Of a DNA stretch of 64,000 bases, positions 9,124 to 19,996 are shown piece by piece (the first letter of the stretch is position 1; every line of letters starts with the position of its first letter). The DNA lies in the NCBI GenBank assembly GCA_021234155.1, contig JAJEKV010000066.1:6546800-6610799 (forward strand), in the 5' to 3' direction. The position numbers and the translations under genes were made by a program. The notes under the pieces are model-generated. The model was not told the DNA's origin and searched no databases. It was given only the letters and a program-made list of their open reading frames with translations. The stretch comes from Isoetes taiwanensis (lineage: Eukaryota > Streptophyta > Lycopodiopsida > Isoetales > Isoetaceae).

Positions 9124-12100
9124 GCAAGCAAAATTCGAAAGAGATAAAGAGCAAGAGAGCAGAGAGCTTTGTCATAAGGCATTCATATGTAGAGATCTAT
9201 ATTCACCCAAACATAATTGGATCCACATTATACAGGATTTCTCGCAGCAGCGCATGAGGTGTATGTTTGTTAAGAAGTGACACTTCTATTCAGATTCATA
9301 AACTCTAGAATGTAGATCCCCAGTCATAGAAAATTCTTCTGCCAACAGTGAAAGCCAGCAGGTGTTCGTCCTCATGGGGCCAGTGAAAGCCAGCAGGCGT
9401 TCGTCCTCATGGGGCTTTTTTGCTGCCGAATATCACATTTTGCAAAAGCAAACCACTTTCCAACTACTCACAAGATCATTTTTTATCAATCTGTCTTTGG
9501 CTTTTCGGCCAAATATAATTCAATAATTTACAGATTTGTTCGTGCTTGCTCCTTATGGAGTGGAAGTATTAGTTTTCTGATCTTGCTTTTAATTGTTGTT
9601 AATCTTGCATTTCCATTTAAAACGACATATCCGATCATCTGCATTCCCATTAGCATCTAAGTAGAATGCCAATTCTTGTTGCATCGGCATGAACAGCATT
9701 ACACCACTATAATATTTTAGAATTTACCTTGAAGTAATCTTTATGATGAATTGCATAGACTGCTTTCAATTCAAAATGTTTACATGTTGGAAGCCATTTA
9801 TACTGCAATAACTCATTTTTAAAACCTAATTAGAGCAATTTCATTTGGGCAAAATGATGAATTAAGAATGTGAGCATGCTTTTATTTCTTCAAAATGGAG
9901 CTAGAACCTCTATGAATCAACATCCTGTAAAGAATTTGAGAGCGAAAACATTTGAAGGATTTTAATAGATGGATTTATATGAGAAGTGGTTTCTGCGAGG
10001 AAATGCCAAGAACTGTAGATGTATAGACGAGTTGGGGAAGAGAAACGTTCGCGGCGGCCTTGGCCGCCGCGATAAGTTTCTTGTAATAATAATCAATATA
10101 GCTTGCTAGTTTCAGAAAGTGGACACGATTTTTTAGTATTCAATACCATATTTGAAACATATTCAAGTGGAATATGAAGCGATGGAATATGAAGCCCCAA
10201 AACTATTACGGAAACCATCAAAGTTTAGACCATTCATTGATAAAAACATCAACATGTTCAAGCTCTGCACAAGATAAAAGATGACATAGATATTAAGAAG
10301 TTTTACCAATGTAATCAAGGCTTTCCATACAATTCAACAGCGGCCCATATATACAACAATGGATTTTGGGTTGTTACAAAGTGCTTTAACATGCAAGAGG
10401 AAATGGATTGAACATATGCACCGATCTAGAGCCAGGTGTCATTGTAGCAAAACGAGCGAGGATTCAAAGCAAAATTGATCTTAGCACTTGTTCAAGGTAC
10501 ATGCCTCCTTTCAAAAGATCTTATGTGCAACTATGTTTTCAACAGTTTATAAAACAACCGAGCAAATACCTGTCGCTCCACAACCTAGTTCAAAAATAGT
10601 TTCTCTCTTTTCAAATTTTGTTGCAACATGGGAGAACAAGAAAGTAGATTCCCAAAGAGTATCAAAAATGTACTGTGAATAATACCTTTGAAAGGGACTC
10701 GACCTTAGTAAGATACCCTAGCAAGTTTTAAAAAATGAAAAATAGATTCACTTTGTGTATGTATCTATATTTTGAGATTCAGTTTGTATATGCAAAGATG
10801 GAGGCAAATCACATAGAACATTTGAGTTTAACAGTTTGTGTCCAATTCGATGAACGAGATTTGTGGTAGGTTGAAGGCTAATAGGTCATCAAACAAATAA
10901 ACGATGAGTATGCTGGTAATGCACTAATTCATATGTACAAAACTTGCGGAACTTTGGAGCAAGCATGTTGGTGTTTGACAATTTGCTCGAACGTCTTCTG
11001 ATGCATTGAGCAATTGAACTGTCCAATTGGAATTGCTTGAATTTTTAAACTGTCCAACACGCTCATCATTATTAAACTGACGTGCTATGTCCACGTGCGA
11101 TTCGGTTCGTTACCGCCCCACATGTCCGGCTATACCACGTGGCGGGGGGTGATTGGACGGGAAAAATCTAGGCTTGGGGGGGATAGATAGGAAATTTTTT
11201 TTGCTCATGGAGTCAGGCACGTTTCCCAAAATGAAGGTCTAAATAAGCCCTTTTTTGAAAATTCTTTTCTGCAAAAAGAATCTTTTTTGATGCTTTATGT
11301 CATGGAAGAATCTTTTTTGCAAAATTAGCTTTTTTATTTTTGGCTAAAAAAAGGGTGTGGAAATGGTGAGGTGGCAAATAGGCAAGGTGAGTTGGCAAGA
11401 TGATGATGACATGGCAAAGAGAGGTAATGAGGTGTCAAACAAGTTGGCAAGGCATACGTTTTCTAGTCAAAACATATAATGAGGTGGAAGTGATGATTGT
11501 GACACGTGTGTGGTGATGTGGAAGTGTTGATGGTGATGTGGCAAGACAACATGTCCCCTTAATGATCAAGACAACTTATTTTGAAGAATTTTAAAGAAGA
11601 TGGACTTTTGAATGAGGGGTGACATGTGTGTGGAGTGCATCAGTTCCAACAGTTAAAGGGATTAATCAGAGAGCATTTTAAAGGCTCCTTTCCATTCCTA
11701 AAAAAATTGTAGCCATGGATTCAAAAGATGGATATGTGCAGAGTTTGATGCTAGTCCATGGTCAATGCAAGGCAGAAGAGAATTGGTGCATTTTACTCTA
11801 ACGAAGTAAGTGTTGTCAGAAGGTTTTGAGATGATAAAATACATGAGTTCCACCTGATAAAATACATATTAGAAAGCATGTACCCGAGAGTGGTGAGAAA
11901 ATTGATCATCCAATACATTTGCTAGAAGCGACACAAGTGTTCTTTGAACTGTTTATTTGTTATTAATTTGCTTATTTAGTTTTGCTTTCTCAAATAGTTT
12001 TGAAATCTGAATCTCATTTTGTTTTATTTAGTTGCAACTATAGCTTGCTTTTTAAAAAGAACATCCTGATATAAAAATAACCGAGTAGATCTTTGAAAGA

Positions 12101-13271
12101 TTAAAACCAAGCTATATTAGGAGGCTTCAAGAAAGAAAAACATGCTGTGCCAATACCATCTACATCTCGAATTTGCCATGCATGCCATAAATAACATGAT
12201 AGTCCTCATTGATGTACACAAAAATTGCAAGTGTAAGTGTAGAATTTGTGGCTTAGGTCCAACATATATTGCCAAATTGAACATACTCTTATATCAACTA
12301 CTAGTGATAATTAGAGACAGATTGCATGCGCAAAGGATGAGAATGATGAATGGTACAAGCATGCGCGTTTAAGCCAGATGCATACTAAGTGTGGATTAAA
12401 GAGGTTAGTTTGGTTTCATTGTAAATCTTAAATTTGATTGCCATGAATTTCACACAATTGATTGCTTTGATGCAGGCTACCCACATGCCCCAGAGATAAG
12501 TTTAAATATAATAAGCAACCTGTTGATTGAAAAGTTTTTGAAATGGTAAATCTAATCTAGATTTTGCTGGATTTGAAGTTTGTGAATTAGCATGCAACTA
12601 AAACATTAAAGAGATGATTACAGAGCTCCTTGGCAAGCCAAAGAATTCAAGCAGTATTTGACAACACATCAAGATGATACTATTGTCTCTATGATAAATT
12701 TTATAGAGAACTATAGATTCAAAATTGAACAAGAAGCTCAATCTTGCCATTGGCATACTGAAGAAATATCATCGGGTCTTCGTTCTTGTGCACATCATTT
12801 ATATGGAACAGAGGAAGGATAGATAAAAGAAGGAACAAGATAAAAAGAGTGTAAAAATAAAATGCTACAAAAGAGAAAAGAAAAGAGGAATCGTAAAGGA
12901 GATGCATTTCTATACAAGTGATGACAAGACTCATGATACGAGTTTTCCCAGTATTGTCTCCAAAATCATGCAGAATGGCTACAGTCTATGGGTATTAAAT
13001 ATAGCAAACATGTTTTTAGAGTGATGGTCGTTCTTTGTAATTTAAGTCCTCAAGACCATTTCACTTCTTTAGCAAGTTTCACAAAGGTCTTGGAAAGAGG
13101 ATTGTCTGAAATGTTTTTGCTAGCTGGAGTTGTCATCAAAAGGATTCTAACAAAGAAACAGATGAAATTTAATGGAAAGAAATTGCAATGTGCAAAGGAG
13201 GTGATTATATTTCTTAGGTTGTACTTCAGCAACAACCTGACTAGTCATGACTCGTTGCATCCCTATACTCA
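9124..13271. other. Long gene-poor intergenic stretch
   Basis: AT-rich sequence with no ORF carrying recognisable motifs. It holds a GC-rich hairpin at 10,041-10,082 and a stretch near 11,340-11,560 where GGCAAG and GATGTGGCAA words recur. Direct copies of GTGAAAGCCAGCAGG occur near 9350-9400. No RNA gene was recognised. Confidence 0.5.
10041..10082. repeat. GC-rich hairpin
   Basis: CGCGGCGGCC (10,050-10,059), TT, GGCCGCCGCG (10,062-10,071) form a perfect 10-bp stem with a 2-nt loop. The stem is extended imperfectly by GAAACGTT and ATAAGTTTC. It stands out from AT-rich surroundings. It could be a small foldback element or a transcript hairpin. Confidence 0.65.
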
Positions 13272-13422
13272 TTGCTACCTCTAGAACGAATGATTTTTAC
13301 TCTGGCTCCCATTTTGTGTCTCTTTGTGTAATATAACCTAGCAAAGTAACTAAGCTACATTGACACAGAGAGACTACAAAAGTTAGCCAGAGCAAAGCTC
13401 GCTCTTTCTAAAGGAGGTAACA
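13272..13422. repeat. Long imperfect hairpin 1
   Basis: Arms TACCTCTAGAACGAA and TTCTAAAGGAGGTA are inverted copies. Complementarity continues inward through a GCTCC/GGAGC-like part to a centre containing CCTAGCAAAGTAACTAAGC. It is one of two copies of the same hairpin (the other is at 13,801-13,957), followed by the same downstream sequence. Confidence 0.7.
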
Positions 13423-13580
13423 AGAATTTCGAGAAGTCTATATTGTTTGCCACGGAGAATATCAGGCCTGGTGAGTTGACAACCATTCAAGAGGGTCCTA
13501 ATTGGCATCTGTCCCTCTACGTCAGGCCTCACGGAATATCAGAGTCAAAGCATCGTGAATTCCCAAATCGACCTGAGTGC

Positions 13581-13700
13581 AAGCATCGAGACTTTCCAAA
13601 CCTTGCTTTCACCCCTCTTTGGACAATGGAACTTAACATGTAAACTAAGCTACATTGCCCAAAGAGGAGGGGGAAGAAAGATTGGGAAGTCTCGATGCTT
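13581..13700. repeat. Long imperfect hairpin 2
   Basis: The ends AAGCATCGAG and CTCGATGCTT are perfect inverses. The arms continue with CCCCTCTTTGGACAATG against CATTGCCCAAAGAGGAGGGG. About 46 bp per arm pair with few mismatches, around a short loop. It shares the loop word CTAAGCTACATTG with hairpins 1 and 3. Confidence 0.75.
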
Positions 13701-13800
13701 GAACTCATCAATCACTAACATCTAATGAACCCACAGAATCGCAAGCAACCACTAGGCTGATATCATCCGTGGCCACAATAAAAATAGAGTACTCAAAAAC

Positions 13801-13957
13801 CTTGTTACCTCCTCTAGAACGAACGTTTTTTGCTCCAGATCCCATTTGGGGCCTCTTTGTGTAATATAACCTAGCAAAGTAACTAAGCTACATTGACACA
13901 GAGAGACCCCAAAAGAGAGCCAGAGCAAAGCTCGCTCTTTCTAAAGGAGGTAACAAG
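13801..13957. repeat. Long imperfect hairpin 3
   Basis: The terminal arms CTTGTTACCTCCTCTAGAAC and its partner ending GGAGGTAACAAG match at 22 of 25 positions, and complementarity continues inward. It is a second copy of hairpin 1. The following sequence (TTCGAGAAGTCTATATTG and onward to about 14,028) is also shared with 13,422-13,498. Confidence 0.75.
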
Positions 13958-14032
13958 AATTTCGAGAAGTCTATATTGTTTGCCATGGAGAATATCAAGC
14001 CTGGTGAGCTGACAACCATTCAAGAGGGTCGC

Positions 14033-14165
14033 GCTCCAGGCTTACTCCCTTTTCGAGTTTCCTGCTTGATGTATCTAAATCGCCACCTAACATGAGTGAG
14101 CGGCCTCATCCTAGGGGGTAATTTAGATACATAAAACAGGACAAACAAAAGAGACTAAGCCAGGG
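14033..14165. repeat. Long imperfect hairpin 4
   Basis: CCAGGCTTACTCCCTTTTC is complementary to the region ending AAGAGACTAAGCCAGG. Farther in, GATGTATCTAAAT pairs with ATTTAGATACATAA, around a centre near GAGCGGCCTCATC. It is the fourth fold-back structure within 0.9 kb. It is followed by a copy of hairpin 2's right end (GATTGGGAAGCCTCGATGCT). Confidence 0.7.
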
Positions 14166-14199
14166 TGAAAGATTGGGAAGCCTCGATGCTTTTAATCGT

Positions 14200-15600
14200 C
14201 AATCACATGATGAGTGATGAACCCATCCATGCTTCGACCGCTAATCCCAATGGAATCTGTCCCTCTACATCAGACCCTTCTTTGCAGTGGTCATCATGAT
14301 ATTATCTGTCATGTTGCTCAAAGGAAAGAAGGCCTGACAAGAGGTCCAGATGTCAAAGGCATTATTGGCCCAAATATTTTGATTCAGAACTCGATGACCT
14401 TCATGTTTCAGAATCACAAGCAACCACTAGGCTTGATACATCCGCCGCCACAATGAAATAGAGTACTCAAATAGGACAATAAAAAAAGACCATGCCGAGG
14501 TGAAGGAGATGGCAGCTAATCCAAAGAATTCAGAATGAAAGGTTCTAGAAAGGTTTATTTGAAATAACGTCATTATACCTTACTAGTAAAATTGCCCAGC
14601 GTTGCTGGGCTTTTTGTTGGGTATAATTTAAAAAAAAAACTAACAAAAATTAGTGGGTTTAAGTCAAAACATCTAAAGAAAATGGGTTTGTGTTTATTAA
14701 ATGTGGGGATGTGTCTTGACCATATCGAATTGTGTCCAAACATTTTATTAGAGACATTTATGATGTGTCTTCAACGTAAGTCTATAACCTACATTTGAGG
14801 CTAATTTTTACCATATAGAATTATGTCCAAATATTCCCTTTATTATAGGGTTTTATTTTACCAGTCTCTCTCCATTTATGATGTTAGGTCTTCAATGTAA
14901 AGTTATGACCTACATTTGGGCTTAATATGTTGCAACATGATCTTAAGTTATTTGACTTTGAAAGATAAACTTGTTTAAAGCATGGCAAAAAGTGCATACT
15001 TGATATATATATTATATATCGCCTCACTTGTAATGTAGTCAAATGTGAAGAAATTTTAACTGCAGCTATTTGGTGTGCAAGTAGACATGGCATGTTGCCT
15101 CAATCATAATAAAGAAAATAAATTTAAAGCTTCTTTGTCGGCTATTTTATGAATGCACGAATTAAGAAAAAAGAACGTTCTATTTGCATAAATAGGCACC
15201 ACACTTTGCAGCAAAATAGCACTTTGTATTATATCACATCTGCAACTAAACACCATTGTGCTTAGGCAATATATGGCCTGCAGAGTTGGTAATAATGACA
15301 TTAGTTTGACAGAAAAAAGATACCTTTATAGGCAAGCTTCTCAAGTAAATCTTGGCCTGTAAGTGTCAGCTTATGACTTTGAATCTCTCTCTCTCCATTT
15401 AGGCAGGGAAATCCTTAACACTGCTTACTTTTGATTGCATAGCAAAGATTTGAAAGTGCTGAAAACATAAGAGGGTGCTTTCTCAATGTCTAACTTAAGA
15501 ACACAAATCTGTCGCACCAGATGTTTGATGAATGCAGAAAATGCAAGGGGCTCACACCATTGTCTAAGGGCGATGGCTTCAATAGCTGCCATAACACATC
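14200..15600. other. Spacer without recognisable gene
   Basis: AT-rich sequence. The short ORFs show no recognisable domain. Near 14,700-14,900 the words TTGTGTCCAAA(C/T)ATT and GTCTTCAA(C/T)GTAA recur, a weak old duplication. Confidence 0.45.
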
Positions 15601-15968
15601 ATAGTCCAGCATAAAGAACAATTCCTTTTATAGCGCTTTGAAAGTATATAATCTAACAGGCATTATTTGAACTTCTATCTTAAGAACATGTAATCGTCTT
15701 CCAGAATTTGCATATTACATGGCTCATAGGACTTGCTAGAAGGCTAGGACCTACAGCAGAGGATTATGGCTATGTCAAATATTGAACTTTAATTACTGCT
15801 ACTATACATAATAGTCCAGCATAAAGGACACTTCCTTTTATAGCGCTTTGGAAGTATATAATGTGACAGGCATTCAAGAACATGTAATCGTCTTCCAGGA
15901 TTTGCATATTTCGTGTAGGACTTGCTAGGACTTGTAGCAGAGTATTATGGCTCTGTCAAAGATTGAAT
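15601..15968. repeat. Tandem duplication, about 210-bp spacing
   Basis: The block starting ATAGTCCAGCATAAAG at 15,601 is repeated from 15,811. Shared words include CCTTTTATAGCGCTTTG, ACATGTAATCGTCTTCCAG and ATTATGGCT. The copies differ by scattered substitutions and small deletions, so the event is not recent. No coding content. Confidence 0.85.
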
Positions 15969-16712
15969 TAGCTTCAGGGAACAACAAATATGCAATGCAG
16001 CAGGATCATCCCTATAGATGTGTCTCTGTTAATTAACAATTATATCAACTATTTCTGATCCATCTCATGGTGAATGCTTGAACCACAACATAGTTTTGAA
16101 GTGGCACATAAATGTGCAAAGAAGAAAATTGAAAAGGCAAAAGTCAACTCTAAGCATAGAGTCAAGATGAAATACACTGTACCTTCAAATCTGGAGGTAT
16201 GCTTTGTAATTTGTTGATATAAGATATGAGAGCTCCATCTTTGCCACCAAAATCTTTCATTTACTGCTTTGCAAAAAAGTCCTGAAATCTACAATCGCAT
16301 CTACAATCACAACGTGCAATGAAAAAGACTTGTGGACTGGACCACATCAAACAGTGAGAAAATCACCTTTTAAGAAATCAACCATGTTCTTTGTGGGTAT
16401 GATTAAACATGATAGAATGCCATGCAAGGCATGTGAGAGTCTTACACGTATTGTTAGCTCATGTGAATGGTTTTTATGTGCAATAGGCATAAGGCACTCA
16501 TAGTTTAAGCATACAGTAGCTGAAGTATTTAGATTGACCAAGAGCTTGCTAAAATATCTTTAAGCAAGAATCTTCACCTGTGAGCAAAATGTGCACCGGG
16601 ATTTAGGAAAGAGTCAATTTCTGCTAGAAATCTGCGCAACAGCAGCGCAACATCATTCTCTGATCTGAGAAATGGCCTCTTCAAGGAGCGAGGTGGAGTT
16701 CCAGCAACCATA

Positions 16713-16803
16713 GCAGATTCAAGCTATTCAAACTCATGGTGTGAACAATCACAACTTTGGCAGATTCAGGCTATCCAAACTCATGGTGTGAACAATCACA
16801 ACC
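16713..16803. repeat. Tandem duplication, 47-bp unit
   Basis: GCAGATTCAAGCTATTC... and GCAGATTCAGGCTATCC..., each followed by AAACTCATGGTGTGAACAAT, lie 47 bp apart with few differences. It is embedded in gene-free sequence (16,000-17,500). Confidence 0.85.
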
Positions 16804-17501
16804 TTCTCTACAACCACTCCGAGTCTGTCTGGGTTCACGCAGCCATAAAAAAAATCATGTATTTTAAATTCGCGTCTTGCAGAAGAGGAATATGAATAGA
16901 AAACCTTCCGATGGCATGTCAAATGCAAACCAAACTGTCCAAGGGGATCCTTTCTATTTATAGATCATTCTGGTCATCCAAATTGACTCTATCATCATGT
17001 CTATCACTTAAAGATGCCAGATCTTCAATTTGCAACTGAAAAAGTCATCCCAGCATAGCTAAAGAAAAGCATGAAGTGATTTGCTTCTGCGTCTTCTCAA
17101 CATGGCTATGTGTTGCCTCTAGGATCTAGTAAAGAACTAAAGCCAGTGCAAAGATCTAACCTGAAATGTGTTCGCATGCATGCATCCAGCCATGCCTTGC
17201 AAAACGACCTCGAAAGCTGAGTTCAACGCTCCACAAATCCCAAAAATTAGAGAGCTATTTCTGGGAAGCAGTTTCTAACCATAAATACAGGTGATCACCA
17301 CAGTTCCACAAGAAAATTCAGGAACCCATAACATATTTGAGCTTCTAAAACTCGAATGTGACCTTCCGAAACCTGCTTAGAGCTTCTATCAGAGGACTTT
17401 CCAGAACACTCAAAAGCCACTTGAAAGAAGATCATTTTACTGTTTTGGTACCCTAACCTCACAACACTAACACTGAAGTCAACAGGCAAACCCTGTGAAG
17501 A

Positions 17502-18200
17502 AGATCTTCACAATACATACAGGTATTAAAAATGAAGTGTTTTGCCAAGATTCATTCAAGGGTATGTGCTTTGCCAAGCTCTGCCGTGCTCAGACCATTA
17601 TTCTCCACTTCAGCCTGAAGATCCTCTGCTTCATTTTGACTGCCTGCACTTCAATATATCTCTCTAGCTCCTTTAAATCTAGGTCGCCTCGCGTACACGA
17701 TAAGCGAGAGGCGAACAATTGATAGCTCCACCACAGCCGAAGGGGGTCTTTCTTTCTTTCTTTTTACCATGGCCGTCGGATCTACAGCTCTAGATCTGTG
17801 TCGTTGGATCTAGGGCTGGATGCAACACAGCAAAACATTATAATAAAAGAAGATCTTCACAATACATACAGGTATTAAAAATGAAGTGTTTTGCCAAGAT
17901 TCATTCAAGGGTATGTGCTTTGCCAAGCTCTGCCGTGCTCAGACCATTATTCTCCACTTCAGCCTGAAGATCCTCTGCTTCATTTTGACTGCCTGCACTT
18001 CAATATATCTCTCTAGCTCCTTTAAATCTAGGTCGCCTCGCGTACACGATAAGCGAGAGGCGAACAATTGATAGCTCCACCACAGCCGAAAGGGGGTCTT
18101 TCTTTCTTTCTTTTTACCATGGCCGTCGGATCTACAGCTCTAGATCTGTGTCGTTGGATCTAGGGCTGGATGCAACACAGCAAAACATTATAATAAAAGA
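17502..18200. repeat. Near-perfect 349/350-bp tandem duplication
   Basis: Unit 1 (17,502-17,850) and unit 2 (17,851-18,200) both begin AGATCTTCACAATACATACA and end TAATAAAAGA. The only difference I find is one extra A in unit 2 (GCCGAAAGGGGG). Each unit contains a TTTC microsatellite and AGCTCTAGATCTGTGTCG. No LTR-like ends or target duplication are seen, so this looks like a recent unequal exchange or an assembly duplication. Confidence 0.93.
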
Positions 18201-18268
18201 TTATCCATTCGCAAAATGATACAAGTCAAAATTTAATCTGTCTCAAAATTTAATCTGTCTCATCTTCA

Positions 18269-19658
18269 TTAGTCTGTTGGATCAACCCAATCACCCTGCG
18301 GCCCTAGAGGTGGTGGTAGGAATTGGTTAATGTCTGGCACTACCTCTCCTTCGCGCGGCTCCTCCACTCCCCTCCACAATTCCATCTCCCGATAACTCTG
18401 AAAAGTATGCATTTGGCCGTCCCTCCTGCGAGCGACTAGTCGTGGCAAAGCTGGCATGCGACCTTGCATATTTAATGTGGCATATTGTAACTCAGGAAAG
18501 ATCCATCCGTCTTGCATTGGACAGAAGCGGCTTTGCAACATCCAATCAAGAGCACATCGCATGCCCGCACCCTAGAGTGTACCAGCCCACCTGTGTTAGG
18601 TTGTCAGCACACAACACGCAATGTCTAAAGTCAGCAACTTTTAGCTCTTCCCACTGGCTCTCATACAAATACTCACGAGGGAGATAGGATATCGACTGCT
18701 CCGAAGTCACCCTAAAAGTGTAAGAGTCCAACGATCTTGTCAGGTTGTGCAAGTGATCGTTGTTTTCCCTAAGGACCGTTGCCGCTCTGTTCAATGCCGC
18801 TAACTACCGTTTAGTGTCCTCTAATTTGGCAGCCATCTTCTCATATCCATCGGCACGGTCCTTTAAGTGAATATTCTCTTCGGAAAGGGTTAGGTTCCGA
18901 CTTCTCTTATTCTCCAATTGGGCTCGAATATCTACAAGATCATTCACGGCTCCAGCCACGGCTAACCCTGCCACCTCCAAAAGTTGAATAGTGTCAGCAA
19001 CCAAGTATGTAATGGTGATCAATAGGCTCGCCATGCGCCCCACTCTCGCTATCTTCCGATAGCTTAACCCTCTCGGTGCTGCGACTACCGCTTCCTTGCC
19101 TCCATTTTCTACTACGGGTACTTCCTTCACAAGCTCGTAGTATACTTGTTGCGCAAAACTCTTACTAAACTCACCATTGTGGGGTTGTCCCTTCACTTGG
19201 ACATGCCGCTCGACTGCTTTTGCTCGAACCACAACAATCTTGCACCCGTGAGCTTTATACTTACCCCTCCTACTAGGCCAATCTCTTTCAAACTCATTCT
19301 TATCCAAATTTGTGATTACGTCGTCATAGTCTGCTCCTTGCGGATAATAGCCTGGCCCTGCCTCACCAGCTACATTATGCACCTTAGTGATGGTGCAATT
19401 CTCTCTCTTAGAAACCTCATCCATCGCACGCAGCCTTCACAACTCCGCCATGCGATACTCGTTTGCTCTTGCATGTGCTGCTGCTCTCTCCATTTGCCGA
19501 GCAGCTGACATTTCAAGCTCATTCTCCATGCTCTGCAAGAAAGGAGAGGGGGTCCTCAATTGTGAAGGTAATGGAAATTCATGCTGACCCGAAGGCTGAC
19601 CCTGTTGTTCCGATGTATCCACGTTGTGTGAAGATTCGTCGTGCTGTTCACGAGACAT
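18269..19658 (-). pseudogene. Coiled-coil/RING protein pseudogene
   Basis: One minus-strand reading frame runs from the Met at 19,658 to about 18,548, interrupted by TGA at 19,437 and TAG at 18,804. It then slips one base inside the RING part and finishes at 18,269. The N-terminus (MSREQHDESSHNVDTSEQQG) is polar. The middle has a basic region and a hydrophobic stretch (MASLLITITYLVADTIQLLE, then VAGLAVAGAV) that could be a membrane segment. Next comes a coiled coil (RAQLENKRSRNLTLSEENIH). The end carries HCVLC, LGCGHAMC and, after the slip, RFCPMQ, a C3HC4-type RING whose last Cys is Gln. RING proteins usually act as ubiquitin ligases; this copy would be dead. It lies 339 bp downstream of the kinase pseudogene on the same strand. 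Family not identified. Confidence 0.7.
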
Positions 19659-19996
19659 AATTATAGTGCTGACTTGTATAGGTGTGCTGACTTGTATAGG
19701 GTGTGCTTTGACTTCTTGTCTTTATAATTTTCGTTAGCTGTGACATATAAAAAAGCACACAATAAATAACACAAAAAACACGCGAAAAGAAGAGCTAAGC
19801 TATACACATGGACAATAATTTCTCAAATAGCATCAAACAAGCGTTTAATGAATTTATTTGGAATATTATATAGTACAAGAATGTTTGAATGTAAATTTAT
19901 GGTCGTGTAAATAACAGAATATGCACGCTAAGCGTGACTAGGACCAGCTTGGTCTACTGCGTCATCTCCACCGTGGCCAAGTTGAAGAATCCAATC
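19659..19996 (-). other. Spacer between kinase and RING pseudogenes
   Basis: 338 bp of AT-rich DNA separating the end of the kinase frame from the start of the RING-protein frame, both on the minus strand. It contains ATATAA-like words that could have served as a TATA box for the RING gene, and a direct repeat GTGCTGACTTGTATAGG near 19,670-19,700. The close head-to-tail spacing suggests a gene pair that was duplicated or moved together. Confidence 0.4.

Noticed and set aside
11080-11160. Two CACGTG-like words near a GC-rich patch, considered as a G-box promoter
   Set aside because: No gene starts downstream on either strand.
17490-18200. Considered as a pair of LTRs
   Set aside because: The units are directly adjacent with no internal region, lack TG...CA ends, and have no target duplication.
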